A stretch of DNA of 64,000 nucleotides from Leucaena leucocephala. Lineage: Eukaryota > Streptophyta > Magnoliopsida > Fabales > Fabaceae. The translations under genes and the position numbers were made by a program. The stretch covers positions 2,175,001 to 2,239,000 of the forward strand of contig CM073549.1 in assembly GCA_037074615.1 (NCBI GenBank). Reading direction: 5' to 3'. How positions within the stretch are numbered: the stretch's first letter is position 1; the number at the start of each line of letters is the position of its first letter. Below are positions 24,923-33,635 of this stretch, piece after piece. Below the pieces are notes generated by a model that saw only the letters and a list, made by a program, of their open reading frames with translations, searched no databases and was not told the DNA's origin.

Positions 24923-25129
24923 AAAATTAAGCAACAAATAATATCTTCTGATACCATCTGATACCTCCTGATACCTTCTAATATAGGTTCCGATACCCAA
25001 AATTTAAAGTTATCAATATTGACGTATTTTTTTATTCTTGCAAAACAGATAAAATAAGAATTAAAATATATATATTTTGAATATTTAATTAGTAAAATAA
25101 AAATACGCTCACTAGTATAAAAATTTAAT

Positions 25130-25938
25130 GGCGGTTGTCTTTTGTAGCGTCTCACAAGAGATAGATTGTGGTGGAGAAAGGACAATAAGCAATCGTGAAA
25201 TTATATGATTTATCCCTTCAATTACACCTTCTGCAGAAAATGCCCAATAGGAATATACAAAAATTAATTTAACTAGTAAACATGGCTGGTAAAGAAGATA
25301 AAGGTGACAGAGCAAGAAAAACTTATTACAATCGCCTTGTTGTTTGACGTGAGCTATGACTCTCTTCTCCCTCTAATCCCAGTCAAATGGGGCATCAAGA
25401 TGAGATATGTCGTTCAGTATCATTTTGCTGTTGTCGTCCACTGCCAGTTCCACCAACTCATGTAAGTAGGTTTCCTTAAATTCTTTAAAACTCATATTTG
25501 AAAAATTATTTAGACCCAAATAACAATCATTGGGTGACTTTTCTTTTGAATTTTCCTCTCTTATTTCCTTCATATTGCAAGTGAAAATCATAAATCTATA
25601 TTGTTCCTCGTCTAGAGTCTTATACTCTTAATCAATCACCTTCCACATTTTGAATAATAGTAAGACATCCTTATCATATGTGAACTTTTCTAAAGCAAGA
25701 TCCAAATCACCTAGAGTATGATGGGGAAAGACTCGAAGCTCATTTCTCACCTGTAAGACCATAATAATAAGTAACTGCTAACTCCAACTATCCAGTAGCT
25801 TCAGTTTAGTATTGACTGACCAGTCTTTTTACAGTACATTGACTAATGATTGAATCAATCTCATCAAGAAATCTTGTGGAGGGTGCATAGTGCGGACCTA
25901 ATTCAAATAATACACTCAGCAAGTTCTTTGAATCACCT
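25130..25938 (-). pseudogene. Katanin-like fragment joined to papain-like protease relic (unit 1)
   Basis: On the minus strand, 25938-25839 encodes GDSKNLLSVLFELG... with FLDEIDSIISQ, the Walker B region of a katanin p60-like AAA ATPase. After an intron-like gap the frame resumes with a C1A cysteine-protease prodomain: LLLFKMWK, an in-frame stop where a conserved residue is expected, EYKTLDEEQYRFMIF, then NDCYLGLNNFSNMSFKEFKE (ERFNIN/I29 type) and APFDWD, followed by another stop. Beyond it lie HVKQQGDC and YWAFSAEGVIEGIN, the catalytic-Cys region with the Cys replaced by Tyr and split by an insertion. Two stops and loss of the active-site Cys make it non-functional. The two gene fragments are from unrelated families. 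Confidence 0.75.
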
Positions 25939-25987
25939 ACGTAAGTACCATGGCCATAATTGGTTAAACTGAAAACTTTTAAGTACC

Positions 25988-26364
25988 ATGCCTAGAATAA
26001 CACACATAATGAGTTGTTTTGCTACTGAATTACCCATCCTTTTCTTGGTTTGGTATACTTCAATTTGTATCACTGCTAGAGTGCCTAGTGAGTATTCCAT
26101 TTTGAATATAGATATAGACGAGTTGACTTTTGAGAAAGCCTTCCATATATTCCAAATGTGGAAGGAGATAGGACGAGAATATCAAACCCTAGAAGAGGAG
26201 GCACATAGATTTCATATTTTTTAAAGCAATTTGAAAAAATGCAAAAAGGAAGTCACCCACCGACTGACTGTTATTTCCATCTTAACAATTTTTAAGATAT
26301 GAGTTTTGAAGAGTCCAATAAGATCTACCTACATGAGCAACAAGAGGAAAAATATTTGTTTTAG
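25988..26364 (+). pseudogene. Papain-like cysteine protease N-terminal relic (unit 1)
   Basis: Starts with a signal-peptide-like MPRITHIM...LFLVWYTS, then VPSEYSILNIDIDELTFEKA and FQMWKEIGREYQTLEEEAHRF, an I29 inhibitor prodomain of a C1A protease. A stop at 26222 is followed, after a +1 frame change, by the rest of the prodomain (DCYFHLNNF, stop, DMSFEESNKIYLHEQ). No mature protease domain follows. It points away from the minus-strand relic; their 5' ends are about 50 bases apart. Confidence 0.75.
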
Positions 26365-26763
26365 TACATAGCCAAACAAGCTTTGAAGTTTGCATCTTAT
26401 ATTTGGAGTGCGCACCTAACAATATATATTTATGTATTGGACGTTGTAAGCCTTGCACATTATATACGAGTATTTGGTATAAATATATGGCAAATAATTT
26501 ATTTTGAAATAGAGATTATGTGTGCGTTCATTATGAATCAACAACAACAAATTAGTAAAATTAAGCAACAAATAATATCTTCTGATACCATCTGATACCT
26601 CCTGATACCTTCTAATATAGGTTCCGATACCCAAAATTTAAAGTTATCAATATTGACGTATTTTTTTATTCTTGCAAAACAGATAAAATAAGAATTAAAA
26701 TATATATATTTTGAATATTTAATTAGTAAAATAAAAATACGCTCACTAGTATAAAAATTTAAT

Positions 26764-27572
26764 GGCGGTTGTCTTTTGTAGCGTCTCACAAGAGATAGAT
26801 TGTGGTGGAGAAAGGACAATAAGCAATCGTGAAATTATATGATTTATCCCTTCAATTACACCTTCTGCAGAAAATGCCCAATAGGAATATACAAAAATTA
26901 ATTTAACTAGTAAACATGGCTGGTAAAGAAGATAAAGGTGACAGAGCAAGAAAAACTTATTACAATCGCCTTGTTGTTTGACGTGAGCTATGACTCTCTT
27001 CTCCCTCTAATCCCAGTCAAATGGGGCATCAAGATGAGATATGTCGTTCAGTATCATTTTGCTGTTGTCGTCCACTGCCAGTTCCACCAACTCATGTAAG
27101 TAGGTTTCCTTAAATTCTTTAAAACTCATATTTGAAAAATTATTTAGACCCAAATAACAATCATTGGGTGACTTTTCTTTTGAATTTTCCTCTCTTATTT
27201 CCTTCATATTGCAAGTGAAAATCATAAATCTATATTGTTCCTCGTCTAGAGTCTTATACTCTTAATCAATCACCTTCCACATTTTGAATAATAGTAAGAC
27301 ATCCTTATCATATGTGAACTTTTCTAAAGCAAGATCCAAATCACCTAGAGTATGATGGGGAAAGACTCGAAGCTCATTTCTCACCTGTAAGACCATAATA
27401 ATAAGTAACTGCTAACTCCAACTATCCAGTAGCTTCAGTTTAGTATTGACTGACCAGTCTTTTTACAGTACATTGACTAATGATTGAATCAATCTCATCA
27501 AGAAATCTTGTGGAGGGTGCATAGTGCGGACCTAATTCAAATAATACACTCAGCAAGTTCTTTGAATCACCT
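26764..27572 (-). pseudogene. Katanin-like fragment joined to papain-like protease relic (unit 2)
   Basis: Exact counterpart of 25130-25938, with the same stops, insertion and missing catalytic Cys. Confidence 0.75.
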
Positions 27573-27621
27573 ACGTAAGTACCATGGCCATAATTGGTTA
27601 AACTGAAAACTTTTAAGTACC

Positions 27622-27998
27622 ATGCCTAGAATAACACACATAATGAGTTGTTTTGCTACTGAATTACCCATCCTTTTCTTGGTTTGGTATACTTCAATTT
27701 GTATCACTGCTAGAGTGCCTAGTGAGTATTCCATTTTGAATATAGATATAGACGAGTTGACTTTTGAGAAAGCCTTCCATATATTCCAAATGTGGAAGGA
27801 GATAGGACGAGAATATCAAACCCTAGAAGAGGAGGCACATAGATTTCATATTTTTTAAAGCAATTTGAAAAAATGCAAAAAGGAAGTCACCCACCGACTG
27901 ACTGTTATTTCCATCTTAACAATTTTTAAGATATGAGTTTTGAAGAGTCCAATAAGATCTACCTACATGAGCAACAAGAGGAAAAATATTTGTTTTAG
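27622..27998 (+). pseudogene. Papain-like cysteine protease N-terminal relic (unit 2)
   Basis: Exact counterpart of 25988-26364. Confidence 0.75.
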
Positions 27999-28397
27999 TA
28001 CATAGCCAAACAAGCTTTGAAGTTTGCATCTTATATTTGGAGTGCGCACCTAACAATATATATTTATGTATTGGACGTTGTAAGCCTTGCACATTATATA
28101 CGAGTATTTGGTATAAATATATGGCAAATAATTTATTTTGAAATAGAGATTATGTGTGCGTTCATTATGAATCAACAACAACAAATTAGTAAAATTAAGC
28201 AACAAATAATATCTTCTGATACCATCTGATACCTCCTGATACCTTCTAATATAGGTTCCGATACCCAAAATTTAAAGTTATCAATATTGACGTATTTTTT
28301 TATTCTTGCAAAACAGATAAAATAAGAATTAAAATATATATATTTTGAATATTTAATTAGTAAAATAAAAATACGCTCACTAGTATAAAAATTTAAT

Positions 28398-29206
28398 GGC
28401 GGTTGTCTTTTGTAGCGTCTCACAAGAGATAGATTGTGGTGGAGAAAGGACAATAAGCAATCGTGAAATTATATGATTTATCCCTTCAATTACACCTTCT
28501 GCAGAAAATGCCCAATAGGAATATACAAAAATTAATTTAACTAGTAAACATGGCTGGTAAAGAAGATAAAGGTGACAGAGCAAGAAAAACTTATTACAAT
28601 CGCCTTGTTGTTTGACGTGAGCTATGACTCTCTTCTCCCTCTAATCCCAGTCAAATGGGGCATCAAGATGAGATATGTCGTTCAGTATCATTTTGCTGTT
28701 GTCGTCCACTGCCAGTTCCACCAACTCATGTAAGTAGGTTTCCTTAAATTCTTTAAAACTCATATTTGAAAAATTATTTAGACCCAAATAACAATCATTG
28801 GGTGACTTTTCTTTTGAATTTTCCTCTCTTATTTCCTTCATATTGCAAGTGAAAATCATAAATCTATATTGTTCCTCGTCTAGAGTCTTATACTCTTAAT
28901 CAATCACCTTCCACATTTTGAATAATAGTAAGACATCCTTATCATATGTGAACTTTTCTAAAGCAAGATCCAAATCACCTAGAGTATGATGGGGAAAGAC
29001 TCGAAGCTCATTTCTCACCTGTAAGACCATAATAATAAGTAACTGCTAACTCCAACTATCCAGTAGCTTCAGTTTAGTATTGACTGACCAGTCTTTTTAC
29101 AGTACATTGACTAATGATTGAATCAATCTCATCAAGAAATCTTGTGGAGGGTGCATAGTGCGGACCTAATTCAAATAATACACTCAGCAAGTTCTTTGAA
29201 TCACCT
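28398..29206 (-). pseudogene. Katanin-like fragment joined to papain-like protease relic (unit 3)
   Basis: Exact counterpart of 25130-25938. Confidence 0.75.
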
Positions 29207-29255
29207 ACGTAAGTACCATGGCCATAATTGGTTAAACTGAAAACTTTTAAGTACC

Positions 29256-29632
29256 ATGCCTAGAATAACACACATAATGAGTTGTTTTGCTACTGAATTA
29301 CCCATCCTTTTCTTGGTTTGGTATACTTCAATTTGTATCACTGCTAGAGTGCCTAGTGAGTATTCCATTTTGAATATAGATATAGACGAGTTGACTTTTG
29401 AGAAAGCCTTCCATATATTCCAAATGTGGAAGGAGATAGGACGAGAATATCAAACCCTAGAAGAGGAGGCACATAGATTTCATATTTTTTAAAGCAATTT
29501 GAAAAAATGCAAAAAGGAAGTCACCCACCGACTGACTGTTATTTCCATCTTAACAATTTTTAAGATATGAGTTTTGAAGAGTCCAATAAGATCTACCTAC
29601 ATGAGCAACAAGAGGAAAAATATTTGTTTTAG
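29256..29632 (+). pseudogene. Papain-like cysteine protease N-terminal relic (unit 3)
   Basis: Exact counterpart of 25988-26364. Confidence 0.75.
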
Positions 29633-29821
29633 TACATAGCCAAACAAGCTTTGAAGTTTGCATCTTATATTTGGAGTGCGCACCTAACAATATATATTTA
29701 TGTATTGGACGTTGTAAGCCTTGCACATTATATACGAGTATTTGGTATAAATATATGGCAAATAATTTATTTTGAAATAGAGATTATGTGTGCGTTCATT
29801 ATGAATCAACAACAACAAATT

Positions 29822-30659
29822 TTATCTTACTATGTGGCGTCGGTTATATGGATTGTACAACGCCATTCTACTCTATCAAAAACTAAGTTATTTGATAAAT
29901 TATTGATCAAGAGGTCATGTTTAATAACATTATTGATTGTTCTCTTTGGTCTTCTACTACCCCTCTGTATCAAACTCTAAATTATTCGATTTACCCTCCT
30001 GTATAATTGCCTTCATTATGAATCAAAACTCTATATTATGTATTCTACTTTCTTATCTTCAAAATGACTTAGGGTTAATTATTGAGCAAAGAAAATATGA
30101 GTGTCATATATATATATATAAAGGATAATATAGTTTCCATGTACTAAAATTTTAACCCCAATATATCTTTTGCAAAAAAAAAAGAGAAATTAATTATTTA
30201 ATTCTTGTAATTTTACCAAATTTATCATTTAACCCTTATAATTTAACTCCTCATTACTGTTTCAAATTTCCTAATTTTTTTAAAATAGTTGCGTCTCTCA
30301 TAAACTCATCCTATGTAGCACTACTAAAATTATCTTATTTGACATTTTTGTCAGTGCCACATCATCAGAAAAAAACGTGGCTCCTCCCTCCTCCCGTTGG
30401 CTTTCTTCTTCCTCTTCCCCTACTTCTTCCCTGTCTTGACCAAACTCTTCCAGGAGCAGCGAGAATCCTCTCTGTATTCATTCCCTCGTAGAACCCCTAA
30501 CACTCAACCAATTCCTTCGTACTTTAAATGATTCTCATCTAAAAGCCAACATAAATACATCATTTATAGAATTGGGTTTTTGCAGCAAAATCCATTCCAA
30601 AAACAAATTGTTCTAGGAATGAATGGATTTTTAGGAATGGAACAGAGTAGGAATGGATT
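29822..30659. other. Intergenic, AT-rich then pyrimidine-rich
   Basis: No supported gene. A pyrimidine-rich patch lies at 30370-30450, and the short phrase aggaatggatttttag occurs twice near 30630-30665, just before the GH1 remnant. Confidence 0.4.
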
Positions 30660-31585
30660 TTTAGACATGAGGATCATCACATGTTGTGTTGTGTGTTTGA
30701 TGAGCGGAGAAGATTTTGCATTTTATGCAGAAGTTTGTTTCAAATGGTTCGGAGTCAGAGTAAAGTATTGGACTACCTTCAATGAACCAAATATTCAAGT
30801 GTCATTCGGTTACCAAAAAGGAATGACTTCGCCGAGTCGATGCTCTAAACCATTTGGGGATTGCATTGAAGGAGACTAAGAATCTGAGCCCTTCATAGCA
30901 GCCCATAACATGATCCTCTTCCCATAGTGCTGCTGTTGACATCTATAGAACCAAGTACCAGGTAATCTTTTTCTGGCACTTGGACTATATTCTTAACAAG
31001 GCTACAACTTGAGTTTGGTTGGTAAAGGAATAAAGAAGAAATGGTTGTGTAATAACTGTGTTGTGGATGAATCATTCAGAGAGAACAAAAGGGGAGAATT
31101 GGCATAGTCTTACAATCTGAGTGGTATGAACCTATCAGCAATTCTACAGCAGACAAAAAAAGCTAGTGAAAGAGCCCTATCATTCACTTTTAATTGGTGT
31201 GTTCATCAATTTACCCTCGCTCGTTTTGTACTTTTAGCCCCACAAAGCAGCAATTATAGAAGATTTATTGTAATGCATGTTCTTGGACCCAATTATCTTT
31301 TGAAAGTACCCTTCAGAAATGGAGAAGGTTCTTGGACCCAATCATCTTTGAACCTATAAGTAGCCTCAACTCTACAATTATTTCTTTCATTTTTTCCTTC
31401 AAGAGATTAATTTTAGATGGACCAAACTCAGTGAACATGTTGATTTTTTTTTTAAATTAGAGGGATGAACTATAACTAATTAAAGTTATAAACGAGATTA
31501 GTAACTATAATAGTATTAGCATTAAATATATTGATTTAAAGTCAATTAATATGTCAATAATTTTATAGTTTAGTGATATAAAAAT

Positions 31586-31770
31586 ATTTTTTTTTGTCCA
31601 TCCGGTTCACCGGAGCTTTACCCCAACTATATCCGAACCCGATCCGCATCGCGTACTTGGCTATGTTGGGTGAGTCTCCCAACGGAAATTTTCTACATAC
31701 GTTAAGGCTCGAACTCAAGACCTCGCTTAAGTGATGCTGAGCCGTTTACCATTTAGACTAACCCTGTTGA
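31586..31770 (-). mobile_element. tRNA-derived SINE, family 1, copy 2
   Basis: Minus-oriented, poly-A tail at the left. A-box-like GTCTAAATGGTAAACGG, B-box-like GAGTTCGAGCC. Flanked by a perfect 15-bp target duplication TAGTGATATAAAAAT at 31571-31585 and 31771-31785, which shows recent retrotransposition into the GH1 relic. Confidence 0.92.
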
Positions 31771-31809
31771 TAGTGATATAAAAATTTTCGTGAAAAGTCT
31801 TGATTCAAT

Positions 31810-32401
31810 TAGGGGTGATCACGGGACGGGTCGGGACCGGGACAACCCCGTCCCGTGTCCCGTCCCGATACAGTACACGGGACGCAAAATGCGTCCCGTG
31901 TCCCGTCCCGTCCCGAATTTGTCCCGGTCCCGACGGGACCGGGACGGGACGGGACGGGACGGACCCGAAATTATTTTTTTAAAAAAAATATATTATAATA
32001 AAATCATCTCAATAAATTATTCCATATAAAATGCCCCAGCAACTTACTCGAAATACTAACATTTCTCCTTGATATAATATAATAACTTACCCATATAAGG
32101 GAAAAAAAGTAATAATAAAAAAGAATAGAAATATCAATATAAAAATATCTGTATAAGAATAAATATATCTATATAAGAGTGGGAAAGATAGGATAATGTA
32201 AATTTTTTTTTTTAAAAAAAAAAAATCGGGACGGGACGGGATTCCCGAGGGACGGGCCGAAACCCGTCCCGTCCCGAATACCAATCTTGTCCCGTCCCGG
32301 GACGGACCCGTCCCGGTCCATTTCGGGACGGGACGGACCCGTCCCGAAATCCCCGGGACCGGGTCGGGACACCCGGGACGGGACAAGGTTGGACACCCCT
32401 A
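31810..32401. mobile_element. Non-autonomous hAT element with GGGAC repeats
   Basis: 592 bp, bounded by TAGGGGTG and CACCCCTA inverted ends and a perfect 8-bp target duplication GATTCAAT (31802-31809 and 32402-32409), the hAT signature. Both subterminal zones (about 31820-31965 and 32225-32395) are built from GGGAC/GTCCC pentamers in inverted orientation, with an AT-rich centre. No transposase. The open frames inside are low-complexity RDGTGRD-type artefacts. Confidence 0.93.
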
Positions 32402-32760
32402 GATTCAATCTCGTTAATGTCTTAACGAGCAAGAAAACAGATGCATGAAAGCTATAGGCTTTCGCTAACGGGCACTAAGCCCGTTGCTTGTTGCAACAGC
32501 TTGAGGCATTTTTTATTGAGAAAAAAATTCTCACCTACATACTAAACTCCAAAAAGCCTGTAGGGTGTCGAATTAGTTAGCGGTTTGATTATAATACATA
32601 TAAAGCCTGTCTTTTCATACCATAAACTGCTGCCCCTCTAATTAAAAAAAAAAAAGAAAAAAGAGCCTATTAATGTCTTCATGATACATTCCCTATGCAA
32701 TTCTGAAGAATTTGCAATCATGCATAGTACAATTGGTTGGTATGTTTACCCACGACGTTG

Positions 32761-33635
32761 GGGATTTCTTTACTATTAGCTCTCAATATTACAATTGCTG
32801 ACCTTTATTGTTAGTGAATAACTGCTATCAAAATTTCCATCAAAATTGGAAACTATGGAGACAGAGGATTGCTATTTTGAAGATTAATCAAATTAAATGC
32901 TAATGTGATATATCAGGTAGATACTGGTAATTTCCATTTGGGATATGGATTTCTCTATTTTCTCCACACATAAAAAATCATGAATTAATTCCTTGTTCAT
33001 TGATCATTACTCTTTCACATGAAATCCTTCTATTATCTAGTCAGATTGATTATTTCACATTAATTACAAAAAAAATTCTCATGGAATCCTTCCTTTCCCC
33101 CTTTTTTGCTTTTTCTCCGTCCACAAAATAATGTACAAGTAAAATTTAATTTCATAGTTTATGGATACACAAAAAAATTTATTTAATTTGTGATGAACAC
33201 TTCTTAATTCTCTTTTTAATATAATTTATCATTTATTTCATCTTTAATTTAATCCCTCACAAAGAAATTATCATAATTAATATAATTAAAAAGAAAATAA
33301 TTTTTTGATATTATTTATAATATTATTAGTTTCATTTGCCATAAATTAATAAAAGGACATCCGACTACTTCGTTTAGGAAGAATGCGATAAATAATACTA
33401 AATTGGGGGGAAAATAATATTATTTACAAAATCAAATTGAAAATATTTTATTTAAAAAGGACCGAATTTAAAAGATAATCTTATGAGTGGAGAAGCACAA
33501 ACTCTTTTTTTTGTTTTTTAATTAGAAGAGTATGCACTAATAATTTAAAGTTATAAATGAGATCAAGCCATAGATCTTCTATTTATAAAAAAACTTTCAT
33601 GTCACTAAAAGGCAAATTGGCAGTAAGCACAAACT
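32761..33635. other. Intergenic between GH1 remnant and PUS6 copy 2
   Basis: AT-rich. The segment 33140-33420 resembles 22840-23110 near PUS6 copy 1 (shared phrases around aatttatca, tcatcttt and taattaat), so part of the flanking DNA may belong to the block duplication. No gene seen. Confidence 0.4.

Larger units (their letters stand above)
24923..26556. repeat. 1634-bp direct tandem repeat, unit 1
   Basis: The unit starts at aaaattaagcaacaaataat and recurs at +1634 and +3268. All long translated frames I compared are identical between units. Each unit contains a minus-strand katanin/cysteine-protease relic and a plus-strand cysteine-protease relic, head to head. Base 24922 differs from the corresponding base of unit 2, fixing the left edge. 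Confidence 0.93.
26557..28190. repeat. 1634-bp direct tandem repeat, unit 2
   Basis: Abuts unit 1 and unit 3 with no spacer. Same content and, as far as I compared, same sequence. Confidence 0.93.
28191..29821. repeat. 1634-bp direct tandem repeat, unit 3
   Basis: Last unit, 3 bases short of full length; unique sequence begins at ttatcttactatg (29822). Confidence 0.93.
30660..32760 (+). pseudogene. Beta-glucosidase remnant, exons 7-10
   Basis: Near-identical in places to gene B. Exon 7 at 30707-30961 keeps the acid/base motif TTFNEPN, but its acceptor is gg, it has a TAA in place of the Ser codon after EGD, and it has a 1-base insertion. Exon 8 (31080-31196) has a 1-base insertion. Exon 9 (31279-31355) begins without an ag acceptor, repeats its own start, then jumps to its last codons. 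The 9/10 intron is split by a SINE (31586-31770) and a hAT element (31810-32401). Exon 10 is a stub at 32726-32757 (STIGWYVYP). Exons 1-6 and 11-12 are absent. Confidence 0.85.

Noticed and set aside
26383..26595. 70-codon open frame in each tandem unit
   Set aside because: AT-rich, Ile/Tyr-heavy, no relation to the neighbouring protease prodomain; repeated only because the unit is repeated.
31790..32432. Open frames on both strands rich in Arg, Asp, Gly, Pro
   Set aside because: They are translations of the GGGAC/GTCCC pentamer arrays of the hAT element, not proteins.
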